A DNA stretch of 64,000 bases from Stereum hirsutum FP-91666 SS1. Its lineage: Eukaryota; Basidiomycota; Agaricomycetes; Russulales; Stereaceae. Position 1 is the stretch's first letter; each line of letters starts with the position of its first letter. Both the position numbers and the translations under genes were made by a program. Where the stretch lies: NCBI RefSeq assembly GCF_000264905.1, contig NW_006763139.1:1094313-1158312 (forward strand), written 5' to 3'. Below the pieces are notes generated by a model. That model saw only the letters and a list, made by a program, of their open reading frames with translations. It ran no database searches and was not told the origin of the DNA. Shown piece after piece: positions 11,202-24,600 of this stretch.

Positions 11202-13100
11202 ATGGATAGCACCTCAAATCAAGTCATTTCATCGAATTCAAGGTCCTTCATGGCGTGCTCTGGGAAACAAGTAAGAGTGACCCCTTTTTTTTCTTCGCCA
11301 CAAATAACCGAAAGAAATTCTGACCGGTCTGTTAGTCTTCTTTAGTCACGAAGCTCGAATGCCTACTCAAACGCATTCAATGGTTCAATGTAGCTGTCGT
11401 TACATTAATGCCCGCGACAGCTGTCTACGGCTCATATACCACAGCATTGCGATCGCCAACATTGATGTTCTGTGCTCTGTGCTATCTGTTAAATATGATC
11501 GGTGAGCACTTCACTTAAGCTGCATGTCGTCTATCAGGCTCCTGACAGAATGTTACATAGGAGTTACCGCCGGCAAGTTTAGCTACGATTTCTCCGACAG
11601 CACCCGCGCTAACTTCTTTGTGTATTCCCATTCTCAGGATATCACAGACTTTGGTCACATCGTTCATACAACGCGTCATGGCCTCTTCAATTATTCTTGG
11701 CTATTGCGGGTGGGGCCGCTGTTCAGGGATCAATCCTATGGTGGTCTCGCGGCCACCGTGCACATCATCGGTCAGAGCATCCAATTTATCCTTAGTACAT
11801 ACACTGACAAGATAATTTACATTGCAGATACACCGATACTGACCTAGACCCCTACGGTGCTCATCTCGGACTATGGCACACGCACATTGGATGGATGCTC
11901 GTAAAGCCCTCGACCAAACCCGGCGCGGCGGATACGAGCGACCTCAAACGAAACCCAATCGTTCACATGCAACATCGGTACTACTTTCCTCTTGCGATCT
12001 TCTTCGGTCTTATCCTTCCCTGTTGCGTACCTGGGTTGCTGTGGGGTGACTGGCGCGGGGGATTCTTTTACGCGGGTTGCTCACGCTTGACCTTCGTACA
12101 CCATGTGCGCTTCTTTTTTCCTCCCCCGCATGTTCTCGATTTGGAACTTACCACGATCCCGTGAAGTCCATCTTTAGTGTGAACTCGGTGGCCCACTGGC
12201 TGGGAGAGACGACATATGATGACAAGCACACCCCTCGGGACCATCTTCTCACAGCTTTACTTACATTGGGGGAAGGCTACCACTGTTTCCACCGTAGGAG
12301 TTTTCCATTGGCGTTTTCTGCGGTAAACGTGGCGATTCTGATCATGACGGTCTCCGCTTCCAAATCAGACCAGTTTCCGATGGACTACCGTAATGCGTTC
12401 AGGTGGTACCAGTATGACCCGACCAAATGGTTCATATGGGTCTGCAGCAAGCTGGGTTTCGCATCACATCTAAGGGTACGTCGCTCTGTCGTCTTCCTCC
12501 AGCACAGTATGCTCACTTGAAGGACGTCCACATATAGACTTTCCCGGAGAACGAGATCCGTAAGGGTGCACTCACGATGCAGCTCAAAAGGCTGAAGGAA
12601 GAAGAAGACTCGCTTCAGAAGCCTCTTGACTCGACGAACCTTCCGGTGATTAGTTGGGAATCATGTACGCAGGGCATTTTCCTGGTTCTGGAACACTTGG
12701 CTCACAAACTATATGTCGCCGTTCTTATCTCCGTGGAGGTAGTCCAGGACCAAGCGAAACATCGGCATCTTCTCCTGGTCTCTGGTTTTATTCACGACAT
12801 CGGGACCTTCTTAGACGATCACCCCGGTGGACGTCCCATCGTTGAGTCGATGGTAGGAAAGGATTCCACGACCGCCTTCTTTGGCGGCGTTTACGATCAC
12901 TCGAACGCTGCCCACAACGTGAGATGATGATTTGTTAATATTGCTCTCATGGCGTGTCGCTCACCCCTCGCTCAATCTAGCTCCTGGCTACCATGCGCGT
13001 GGGCGTTCTGCATGGCGGCGTCGAGCATATTTCTCAGGAAGCCATACCTCCTTGGCGACGATTGAAGATTGTCACACAAGGTGAAGGTGATGCTCAATGA
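11202..13100 (+). CDS. OLE1: Delta-9 acyl-CoA desaturase with C-terminal cytochrome b5 domain
   Basis: ER-membrane di-iron enzyme that puts the first cis double bond into saturated acyl-CoA, using its own fused cytochrome b5 as electron donor. The start at 11202 gives [13 protein letters not shown]; an in-frame alternative lies at 11163. The membrane core begins [20 protein letters not shown]. All three histidine boxes are present after splicing: HRLWSH (exon starting 11638), HRAHH near 11755, and HCFHH, formed across an intron near 12293-12370 and leading into [17 protein letters not shown]. The b5 domain carries HPGG near 12820 and ends [13 protein letters not shown] 12-nt exon (11561-11572) is followed by an intron with a GC donor (11573-11637). 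Yeast Ole1 shows the same desaturase-b5 order. It is divergent from the CFA synthase gene, whose substrate is the double bond made here. Confidence 0.92.
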
Positions 13101-13831
13101 GGTGTAACCTAAGAAGTTGTCGTTATGTAGATGCGGTTCTTAGCCATTGTGGCACACGCCTATCCATGCTACTCATACTCTTTTCGTCAAAAATGTATAG
13201 TCTATGTTCGAAGAGCTCTCAGTGCCAAACGCCGTATCTCCCCGAAAGTCCGCTGAAAAACGGGTCGTCGTCATTCAAAGGTAATTACGCACTTGCGCTG
13301 TATTGACCGTACTCGGTTCTCTGTATGAGTGCCCGCCACTCAAATTCCCACGCTTCTTTCTTTGAGCGGGCTTTCGCACCGGGCGCGTCGGAGAGAAGCG
13401 GGTTGATCTCCTCTCGTCGAACTTAGCCACTCTCTTCTTGAAGCAAATTCTTTTCAGTCGGAAGGAATACTAGTGAGAGCAATCAATGTCATTCCACATT
13501 CAATACATATATTTTCCGAAGCAAATACGTAGAGTGAATAAGAGTTCAACGGGAGGCCGTGCGGAGTCGACTCCCAGTCCAATGCGTTCCAAAACAAATT
13601 ATTTCGGGTGTCGTGAGGTCATGAACAAGGTGTGAGAGGCATACAGGGGGGATGTGGGCAGTATCTAAGCAATATAAATGAGTGAATACGAGGGGGTATA
13701 GATAAATGACAGTATTTCTCCAGTAGTAGTAGTACGATATACGAGACAAGCAAAGCGAGTGTTGCATAGACCCAGACCAAAAGCAGAGAAAGGAGAGGTA
13801 TAACCAAGGGAACAACAGGAGCAGAATGGGT
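13101..13831. other. Convergent 3' flanks, no gene seen
   Basis: The interval separates the 3' ends of the desaturase (plus) and the kinesin (minus). Only short frames occur, and the longest minus frame (13546-13857) overlaps the kinesin tail in another frame. It probably holds the two 3' UTRs and polyadenylation sites. Confidence 0.45.
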
Positions 13832-16800
13832 TCAAGACGGGAGACGAGTAGGGTCAAGCTTCGATGTCCATGATTGCAATTCCTTCAGACTGGGGGCAGC
13901 GAGTGCATAGGAATTAGACGATGTGAAGAGCGTGAAGGTGAATTGTTTCTGATGGCGAATAATGAGGGTGAGTATGTGGAAGGATCGCTGGAAAGTTTGG
14001 TAAAACTCACGCCCAAGAGGAATTCCATCTCGGGATTACTTTCGATATTGACCCCGTCTAAGCTGATTACGCTGAGCTCCTCGAGCTCATTTGAATGAGC
14101 GTAGACATGTAGGTAAGGACTAGTGTGATAGCGTCAGTTGTACGTTTCCTGAGAATAATAGAAATTACTCACCGTCGGAGAACAAACCACCGCCTCTCCC
14201 ACAGATCCTGGCTAGCATCAAGTAGGATCATGAGGTGGCCTTTCTTTGTGGGAACGTCACTGTGTAACCGAAAGTTTTATTCGATGAGCATTTCGCAAAA
14301 GAGCACGACAAAGTACTCACGTTCGAGGCACCAGTTTTGTGCTGGCCATCAGCTGCAACGGCGGTGTGTCAAACTTCTCCTTTTTCTTGACCAGCGTGGC
14401 CTCTTCATCTCCGTCCGCAGGATCTTGACTGAGGACGATCTGGACACAAGTCTAAGTATCAGGGATTTGCGATTTCAACAAGGAACTGAGATACCCACCT
14501 CTCCCCGATGACCAAATCGCTTCTGCCAAAGTTCCAAAGATTTCTTCACCAGCTCCTCTGATCCCCATATGGACGCCCCAGACTGTGAATTCGTCTGTGC
14601 ACCATTAGGCGAGTTCGACAAAATGACGCGAATGGCCTGTACGTCGGCTGCCCGTCGCTCCATAGTAGTCAGCCTGGTATGGTCTTCTACGATGGAGATA
14701 CCGCGAGGTTTCCAAGTCCCTAGTGCCTCTTCGCCTCGGACGTATTTCTCTGACGTATCGAGCCGCCATAGATCTTTCGGCGAACGTGTGAGAGGCGGGG
14801 AGAGCCGTACGTGAAAGACGTTGCTCGTCTTGGTGAGGATCCTCGTGGAAGTGAGCATATTCAACAGCTTCGAAGGAGGCCTCGCGTCCCGCGTCTGCAT
14901 AGTCGTGGCCATATCCATAGAGAACTGGACTGAATCGGCGCAACTCTCTACCGCTATTGACCAGGTGATCTGCAGGAGGACGCGCTGAGAGGACTGCGTG
15001 ACCCGATTGAGGAGAAGTGAGTTGTGGACGCTGGAGTCCCACAGCGCTTCCGCAGATAAAAGACCGGTCCCATCGGGCATGAAATCGACCGTCTGTTCCT
15101 GCTGCAGCGGCAGAGTGACCAGTGGCTTCGAAGAAGATTCGTGTACCCGTCCTTTCGAATCGAGTAGTCGAACATTACCGACTCGTATCTTCACCATGTC
15201 TGTCCAAGGCAACTGACGGCCCGAGTTGGACGTAACAGTGAGGACGAGCCTCCGCTGCAGACCCTGGTGCAGGCTGAATGCACCGGGGTCGAGGTTGCCC
15301 TGTGACATGACCGGTACCGGGACATACTGACCTTCTGGACCGAGCTCCTTTATCTGCAGCCACGCGACGACATCGTGGGACTGCTCCATGACGAAGTCTG
15401 TCTCCGACCGCCGCATCGTCGGCTGTGGGACCGAATTTGGCTCTGCCGTCAACAAGCCATTCTCAGCGACAGAAGCGGGCTCTGGAGAGGGAGGAGAGGA
15501 TTTGGAGGGGAAGTAAGCCTTCTGTTCTCGCATCTCGTCCCACCGCTCCATGCGCTCAATATATTGCGGCCGTAATGAAGCAAAAAACTCGATGGGTGCA
15601 TATTCGGACCGCATATGTGTGAGAACCTTGGTCGTCGCCACGATGGAGAAGCTGCGTCTGAACTTGAGGTCGGAAGGCGTCGAGGATTCCAAGTCGATAG
15701 CCGTCGAATGGAAAATCTCTTCGGACTTCAGGTTCGACCCTACGAACGATGACAGGCGGACTTGGAGGTGTACGGCAGAGAAGTCATGCGAAGAAAGACC
15801 CTTGACGGAATCGACGGTGACGAAGAAGCTGAGCTTGCTACCTGGTGGTAGCGTTCCGGGTACGGGGGAAGATGCGCGTGTCGATGCCGTTGAACCCGTG
15901 TTGGAGTGCTTAGACGAGAGAACGACGTTGACTAATTTGATATCGATACGGCATGAGCCTATGGCCTCGGCCGTGTAGCGACAGAAGATGGGAACAGTGG
16001 AGGTTGACGAGAGTCGGCGAGAAAGGGGGGCGAGTGAGATGATAGCGTTTCCGATGAACGAAAACTCTGAAGAAGGCGAATTATAGAAGGGCTCCTCTGC
16101 CGAGAAGTGCTGAGAATACGACGGTCGGTCGATGAAGGTCGTAAGGTTGCGCATGCGCTGAACCTGGTGGTTCAGGCGGTCCAGAGACCAGACGTAGATG
16201 GCATTGTGGCGCTTGTCAAGGACCTTGCACGCGACAGTAGGCTGTGTGGCGGAAGCAAGAACAGGATCGGCCACATCACCGATGTCGTCCAAGCCTGCAA
16301 TGGTGTTGACAGAAGATGTCGGAGCTGCGAGCGTACCACCCGAAGCAACCATGAAGTTGTATGACACGTCCTTTCCAAGCTCCTTGCTGGGATATATGTC
16401 AATACACGTTTGAGGATATTAACGAAAACTCAAACCTGATCACATTCGCCTCCTTCATGAGCACCGCGTTTGAAAGCACGACTTCCGCCATAGAAAACGA
16501 CCGATGAGCCCTCCACTTATCCAACACCTTCCTGAGCAGCCTCAACTGTCTCGCCGTATAGATCACCGGCTCAAACTCCTCCACATCCAACTCCGTCTCC
16601 CCCCTGGCCCTCGCGTCCAGCAACCTCCTCATCTGCATCTGCACCAATTTTAACTGATGCTGCATATTATCCTTCTCCTCTTTCAAATCCTCCGCCTCCG
16701 TCGACTCCGAGATCGCCTGCAACCGGGACTCGAACTCCTGTCTCTGTGTCTCCAAATGATTCTGCACGTCCTTCAAACCGTCCATATCCGGACTGCCCTG

Positions 16801-19800
16801 ACTTTGCATCGCATCGACGCTCGTATCATCCGTCAGCGCGTCGCTCGCGAACGGGTTCCGTCCCGACTCGCTCCATATGTCATCCGCCTGGCTGAGACTG
16901 CTCTCCGGCCTTGGTTTCGAATTGTGGTCCCTCAGCGTCTTCACCATCGTTATCCGCTCATACAGCTTGTTCAGGTCCTCGTCCGGCAAGCTGTTCAGCG
17001 TCGGGTCGATTCCGAGACTGGTCAGATAGGCTTCTCGCTTGGCGTAAGTCCAATCGACGTCTTCCGCCGCATCGGCGGAGGACGCGGTAGGCGAATGCGG
17101 TCGCGTTGCGGCGGAGCCAGTCTCAGCTGCCTGCATGGCCTCTAGATCGGCTGCTGTCATGCTCGTCTGTAGGTTAGACTTCATCGTCGCTCGCTTTCTC
17201 TGTTTGCGGACTTCCTCTGGGTTGTTGAACCGGAAGACATGATTGTCACCTGTCAAGAAAAAAAAACAACAACATCGGAATGTTGGTAAGCCGGTGTTAG
17301 CCACGAAGGTTTGTCGTTGCCAGAAATCCTAACCTAGAATGATACGGAAGCCAGAGCGTAGCTTGCACGGCTGTAGATAACAATGTAAGAAACTCTAAAT
17401 TGCAAGCGTGAGTGATCAGGACAAGGAGTTACCTGATCCGGCGCAATCTGTCTGCCATTCAGGAACTAGAATAGGCAATATTGGATGAGCTGCTAAGCCG
17501 AATAGAGGGCCGGAATGATAACTTACTGTTGCGCCGTCACCGAGAGCATGGAGCGTCACCTTCCCGTCATTGTTCTCAAAGTGGCAGTGCTCCTCCAGGA
17601 TGTTCTCGCCGCTGAGTCGGATATGCGCCGCCTTGTCGCTGTCCATTCGACCAACCTGAGGAAGGGGATAGTCAGGGGGTGAGCGTAGCGACATTAGATC
17701 GTCAAGGAACGTACCGTCGTCTTCCCCGGTTTGAGCTGGTAGATGAGACATTCGCTCATGAGCGGATCTAGTTGAGAACACCGTCAACAATGATCAACTT
17801 CCAAAAACCTGCCCGATATCAATCATCACACACCTTCGTTCTGTGAAATGAAACATTACGTTTAGACTCGTTAAATGACACGCGCAGGAAAGGCAAGCTG
17901 AAGCCCTTACCAGGTTCACCAAATGCGGCATCTACACCGCAAAATGAAAACGACCTTCTCAGTGACTTCCTGGCGATCCGTTCCACGATCACAAAATGAC
18001 ACACCTTCTTCGGCGTATGGACCCCCACATTATTCTTCTCGACGGTGATCCCGAGCTCCTCGAGCGCCTTCTCCCGCTCCTTGTGCACCTCCTGCGTCCT
18101 GTCCAGCTTCTCCTCCCACGTCTCGTTCAGACTCTGCATCAGCTTCTCGCTCGTCTCCAACTGGTCTTGCAGTTCCGCCTTTGTCACCGTCTTGATCTTG
18201 CCCTCCTTTGTCTGGTAAGTCACTTTCTGCTTCTCGGGCGGAATCTTCGGGTCATAGACGTCTTCACTTATACCACCGGAGACGCGAGCTATAGGATCAG
18301 TCACCCAAGAATGCGACCAGATCAGATCTCGTCAAATTGCCGGACCTCCGGGGACGCTTTGAACGGAAGACAGACAGGACGGAGAGAGAACGCACCGCGC
18401 AACATCTCCAATTCCTCCTTCAACTCTCTCACCAGCTTCGCGTTCGGGTCTTCGTTCACCACGGCCTTATTCCTGATCTTCTTCGCCTGGTCGGCGTACC
18501 GGAGTGTGCTCAGCGTCTCCTCGTAGTCCGCAGGAGCGATAGCCGCGATCATCGCCGTCTTCGAGTTTCCGCCGAGCGAGTCTTTCAGGAGCCATGTGAG
18601 TACCTACATCATTTCACGCCAACGTCGCATGTCCACGTCCACATACGCACGCCACACGACACACGACACAGCGAAGAACAGCCCCAGACATCAAATAAGA
18701 TGGATTGGACATGGAAGGAAAGACAAAAGCGTGGAGGGTACTGAAGATGAGAAGAAGGGTGGATGGATGACGTACGGAGTCACGGTATGGGATGAAGTCC
18801 TCCGCCTTCTTCCCTTTCTTCTTCCCGTCGCCGCCGGACGCAGATGCGAGTGCGGAAATGACCTTCCCGAGCGTGGTGAGCGACTTGTTGATGTTCGCGC
18901 CCTCCTTCAGGCGCTGGCCTGTCGCGCCCGTCGAGTTTGCACGTTCTGACCCTGCCAAGTCGATCAAACTTCACATAATTCAAGTCAACATTCAAAAAGA
19001 AGTGTATATAACAGTGAGTAAACAGGGGAGAAGGAAGAGAGACGCACTTAATCCGCGAAACCTTCTCCGTGTCCAGATTCGTATCCACATCATGTCGCTT
19101 CGCGGTCAATATGAGCGTGAACACGGCATGCGAACGCGACGAAGTCTCGTTCATGTTCGTCGCCGCTACCGTACGCGCCTTGTTTCCCTCGTCCATGAGC
19201 GTCATCATCTCCTCGAAGCTGTTCACAGCAAGTTTCGACAAATCTTCGACATAGGGACCGAGGGAGGGATGTTCACGGACTCGGAGGTTGCCTGTGTTCT
19301 TTGGGTTCAGGAGGTCGCGGACTTTTTCGTTGTAGATCTAGAAAGGGCGAAACGCAACGGTGTTGGGTGTTAGTTGTGGATTGGGACGTGTGGATGGCGA
19401 GGGTGGAGACGGAGCGCACTTCGATGTAGGACACCTCTACGGTGAAGTCGGTGTTCGGGTCCGCCGCCTTCTTAGCTTCTACGCGCGCGAAAAGCTCGCC
19501 ACAGGTCAGAGGGATGATACCCTTGTCGGCTCCATCTGAGGATGTTGTGAAATGGGAGCTCGTCAGCGGTTGCGAGTTCTTTTAGGAGCTTGAACGAATA
19601 GACTAACATCCCATCATACTGCCCCACAAATGTCACTGTTAGTTGGACGTCCTTCTCAATGCTATGTGTAGCACCCACCTGTATGACTTCCCAGAACCTA
19701 TGCACACAATTGTCCATTCATAACTTCATTCATCTTCACGTGAAAAACCCAAAGATCAAATTGACGCACCAGTCTGCCCATCTACACCACACACAGAACA

Positions 19801-20303
19801 AGAATCAGCAATCCTCATCCCCACAACGCGTCCAGAGTCTCTCACCAGACGCAAAGTCACAAAAAAAGGAAAACACGCACAGGCCATGATGCTCGTATTA
19901 AACCCCGCAAACCCATGGTCCAACAGCTCCTTCCCGAGATCATCGAACAACGTCTGCTGCGAACAATACCCCGGCTCGTCCCTCGGCCCCGCACTCCAAT
20001 ACGACTTGTCGAAGCTGAACGGCATCGTCTTGCGCTCCGTCGCGCGCGATTTGTCTTGTTGGGAGCCTGCCTCGGGTGGGTCGAGGAAGGTTTGGTTGCC
20101 TGACATGCGGATGAGGGGTTTCGCGCCTCGGGCGAGTTCTGTTCGTCCATGGTACGAAATTCAGAACATATGGAAAAGTCAGATGTAAGTACAAAGTTTT
20201 GAGACGGTCGTGAAGAAGACGTAGGATGGGACGGACCGCGAGAGTTGAGGGGACGACATCGTACGACGACCTTGATGTTGCCGTCACCACCGTGGTCGGC
20301 CAT
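13832..20303 (-). CDS. Kinesin-3 (Unc104/KIF1-type) motor with FHA and PH domains
   Basis: Plus-end-directed microtubule motor that carries vesicles and endosomes in hyphae. The start at 20303 gives [20 protein letters not shown]. The spliced motor shows the P-loop YGQTGSGKSY, switch I NETSSRSH near 19160 and switch II DLAGSE near 18955. The neck and coiled coil follow ([40 protein letters not shown]), then an FHA domain around 17230-17790 ([20 protein letters not shown]). The KIF1-like stalk spans about 16399-17300 and the DUF3694-type region about 14475-16367. A C-terminal PH domain ([20 protein letters not shown] to [11 protein letters not shown]) ends at 13832. This domain order is diagnostic of kinesin-3. 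The P-loop is assembled from three consecutive exons of 12, 19 and 11 nt. It lies head-to-head with the PNUTS-like gene. Confidence 0.94.
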
Positions 20304-21654
20304 CGTCTACGGATTTGCGAGGTCTTGAGCTGGAAAATTATAGTTTAGGATACCCTCTATACGTATTCCGAGCAGACAGAAATGAGAAAAGGAAAGGAAT
20401 AATAGGAAGGAAAGGAGGAGGGGGGATAGGGTGGCGGTGAAGGGAGCAAGCTTTGCTGCAGGCTGAGGCGTCCGTGCTCCTGCAACCCCGCGCTCCTGCT
20501 TGCTTGACGACCGACAGCTCGGTCCCGCTTTGGTCAACAACAGCGAAAAAGTTCGCGTGGGAAATCCTGTGCTGTGGCGAGAGGCTGTGGCGACGCTTCT
20601 CGTATGTGCTCTTCGGGGTTGGCTAAGTACAGCTTTCGTTTCACAACGTTCAACGAATCTCGTGGCAGACCTCAAGAAATTCGAACAACAATTCTGCAGG
20701 ACAATTTTCGCTCAGTTTGCGTTTTGTTGGCGGAATGAAGCACCAAAGCATGGCGTCCACGGACTCCACAACATATTCAACTTTTTCTCCATCGTATAGA
20801 CAAACAAACATACATATATTCCCACTCAGCAGCTAAATAGAAGGCATATTCTACTCATGTCAAGCCCGATACCTCCAGGCCTATGAGCCCGGCCTTCGAT
20901 ACCAAGGTGGAGTAGTCGGAAGGACATGATACTCGAGTGTGTACTACCGAATCACCATGCATCTCAACAATCACACACGATGCACATTGTTCACCTCGTA
21001 AAAGATTCATCGAGACATGGGTCCTGTTCAAATACATGTACGCCTGCTATCAGATCAGGTCGCTAGGCCTGACAAGCGAATAACTGTACGCCATGCACAT
21101 GCCTCGAGTTGTGACAGTAGTCGAGCGAGACAGGTGGCAGCCCCTATGCACTCGGACAGCAATACTTGCCTTGAGGACGCAGTGTTCAGAGTATACCTAG
21201 AAACGAGCATCGCAACCATAAATAAAAGCAGCTGAGCCTAGTCACCATCCCTAGAGGTTTTGATTCCAGACGTGAGAGTGGACACTGAGTGGGAGGTGCC
21301 GAGCGCGGGATGATCAGTGATTGAGTGAGCGTGCGAATCTAATTGGAGCGGAGACCGAAAGTGTTGTGAGATGGGGGGATTCGTCCGCGGGCGGGACGGC
21401 CAACGAACGCGATTTTGTTGGACGCAGTGAGTCTTGCAAACGCTCCCAAAGGCCGGTATTTCCATTGCAGTCGGTGTTGGACACGAAAACCAGCACGCCC
21501 TCTGCGCCCCATCCGGTTGACCTTGCTCTCCTCGAAATTCTTTCCCTTTTTTGGACAGAAATAAGCGGGTGTAGTGTAACAGCGCATCTCGCCTGAGCGC
21601 GTAACGTGTTGGCAGACGGATAAAAGGGCGACAGAAGCAGATAGGCTGGACGGA
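20304..21654. promoter_or_regulatory. Intergenic interval between divergent kinesin and PNUTS-like genes
   Basis: About 1.35 kb upstream of both genes. Only short frames are present and no conserved domain was recognised. A purine-rich stretch near 20380-20440 lies in the kinesin 5' region. No clear TATA element was seen on either side. Confidence 0.4.
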
Positions 21655-24600
21655 ATGGATATGCAGTATGGGAACTATTGGATGCAGGGGCTGCAGCCGC
21701 CGCAAGGCCAGCAGCAGGCCGACGCGCTCGAGCACGACGGGCAGCGGGCGGCATCGGCGGAGTGGAAAGAGCCTTCGAGCTCGAATGGAAACGGCGGGGC
21801 GAGCGTGCAGCATCCACAGTCGCCGCCCATCGACCTCTCAGACTTCTCCCTCGCCGACTTCTCTGGTGAGCAGCCAGCGCAGCCCCTGGAAACGCGCCCC
21901 CCAAACTGAAACAAAAGCTTTCATTTGTTTTAGCGCCACAACACTCCCCGTCGCTCGCGTCCCCGGGCGGCTTCTTCAACGTCAACCCAAACACCCTCAA
22001 CAACTACCTTCTCTCGCTACACCCTTCAAACACGCCCACGTACAATGCAGTCTCGTACGGAAACACGTCCTGGTCGTCCCAACAGACACAGGTTCCCTTG
22101 TCATCCTACTCTTCCCTCAATGGCGCGACAACATCAGCCAGCCCGCCTCAAATTTCTCAGCAGTCGTCGTTGCAACAGGCCGTGATCGAGTGAGTTACTT
22201 TGCGCTCTTGGAATGAAATATACATTTTAATGAGCGATGGTGTAGCCCCGCATTGACGACCATGCAAGATCCTCCATCGAGCTCTCTGAACGCATACTCA
22301 CCACCACCAAATGGAAACCAGATGCAATCCTCCCAGCAGTCCCAACCACAGATGCAGCGTTCCCAACAGTCTCTGTACGGACAGTACCCTATGATGAACT
22401 ATCTAGGCTCTCCCTATCTTTCCCAGCAGCAACACTCCCCAACACAGGGCACCCTCTCCCCCTTCGCACTGCATTCCCCATCATCTATGAGTATACCCAC
22501 AAACCAATTCTACGGTACAAATCTCACACCCCCATCTTCTTCGTCCACACCCGCACCCGCACCCCCGTCTGTGCAATCGCCCGAGCAAACCCGAAAGGAT
22601 CAGTTTCTCACATCCCTAAAAGCCGCCCTCCAACCGAAAGAGTTCTCGGGCGCACGAGGTGTACAGCACCTCGTCATGCTCATAACCGAATATGGTGTGC
22701 AAGACGTCGATGCGGAAACCCGGAGGGACATCCTGACGAAGATCAGGGATAATGCCGGGAACCACTTCTTCCGCGCTTGGTTGGAGAACTCGGGAGCGAT
22801 GGAGGTGACGAGGGAGTGGTTGAAGGCTGGCGCGACGGGCACGGAGGACAATCAGATGCTTGAGACGATTATGCCGCTGTTACACGTGAGTAGTATTCGT
22901 GTTCTATCTACTCGTTCTTCAGTCCTTTGCCCCACCACCCTCCGTTTACCTTCGCGGTGCGCAAGCGTTGCACGACGTCTTCTTCGCCGTGTTATCCCTT
23001 GTTGGCGCCAAAGTGTTCCCACCGCCTGCCATTCGTGCCCTCTCCTGACACGCAACGCCCATGACACGTTCCTGAATGCCAATGCCATCATGAACGCGCG
23101 GCTTTGTGCCGTAGCACCTCGTCTGAACCATCCCGTTTCCTATACCCCAAAAATAACATCCTAAACCAAAGAAACAAAACTGAAAATGACGTTCCGTTTG
23201 CTTCGCGAACACCGCACTTCTTTTTTTCGCTTTGATGTAGATTACGGACCGCCTGCCGTTCACGGGGGAAACGTTATCGGCTTCCAAAATCGGCAAGATC
23301 GTGCGCAAGATTGCGAAAGAGGTTCCGATCCCTGGTGAGTCCTTCCCGTTCCTCTTGCCCCCTATCCGAACCTTCTTTCCCATCCCCCGCCGCCCTTGCT
23401 CGCTCAAACCCCACGTCGCCTTCACTCCTACCCTTTGCCACTTTGCCACTTCCCTTCGTGCGAGATTAAAGCAAAGAAAGACGCCACCGTCCGACGCAAA
23501 TGCGACTTCATTCGGCTTTTACGTTTTGCTTGAGAACCAAAACACGAAAAGTCCACCAAAAAAAAATAGAAAAATGGAATGAATCGATATACCCGTCTGT
23601 CTGTCCGAAAAAAAACAAACGAAACACCGTTTTTCTCCCTTCTTCCTTTTCGTGAAACAAAAACAAAAGTAGTAAAGAGCCCTATTCTGACGATACCCTT
23701 TCATTGCACACACGCATGCACGCGCGTTGCGTCCTCCGTGATGCTCCGTGTCATCGTGTTCGTCGCTGTTTGTTTCCCGTTTTGATAACAGCGGTCAAAG
23801 ACATGGCGTCAGATCTGGAACGTAAATGGCGCGAAAGGTTCGTCGCATCGCACGCGCAGGACGGCCAACACCCGCAGCCGATGAACGTGGACGAAGATGT
23901 GGTTGTGGCGGCGACTACGACGGTGACGGTGGGAGGTAGTGGTGCTAATGGCGGCAGTAATGGACATGTACAACAGGGTAGGTCACGTCATTCATTCGAA
24001 TGTTCACTGTTCGCGCGCGAACGCTGGGCGTGTTTGCACGTCGTATTCCGCTTGATTGATCGCTGACGAATGTTGTCTTCCCTTTTTCGTGATGACCTTG
24101 TGGCTGTCCCGGCTTGTCTCGTTTCTGCTGTGCTGGGATGTCTGGATGGTGCATGGTGCGGCTCTGGGTTTGTAATTCCGTGCACTGCCCCACCTTCCAA
24201 AAACACAAAAACAAAAACAAACAAACAAACAACCGAAAATACGATTAAAAATATGTCCTAAATATTCAGCTAAAAAGCGAAAATCCGAGCCGCTCGCATC
24301 GAAATCCGGTCCTCCCGCAAAGAAACAAGCCATCGCATCCTCCTCCTCGGCCGCGTCATCATCGTCATCTAAATCCGCCGTCAAGAAAGAGCCGAAGTCA
24401 TCAACCTCGACATCAGCGAACAACGCCTCGCTCAAAGAATCGAAAACCGACTCTTCCTTCTTCTCCGCACCCAAACCCAAACCAAAGCTCCCAAGCTTCA
24501 AGAAAGCAGCAGCGGCACCAGCACCACATCCACCATCCACCTCTGTCTCTGCCTCTGCCGCCATCGCCAATGGTAGCGGACCTACCACAGGCGGCCCTGC

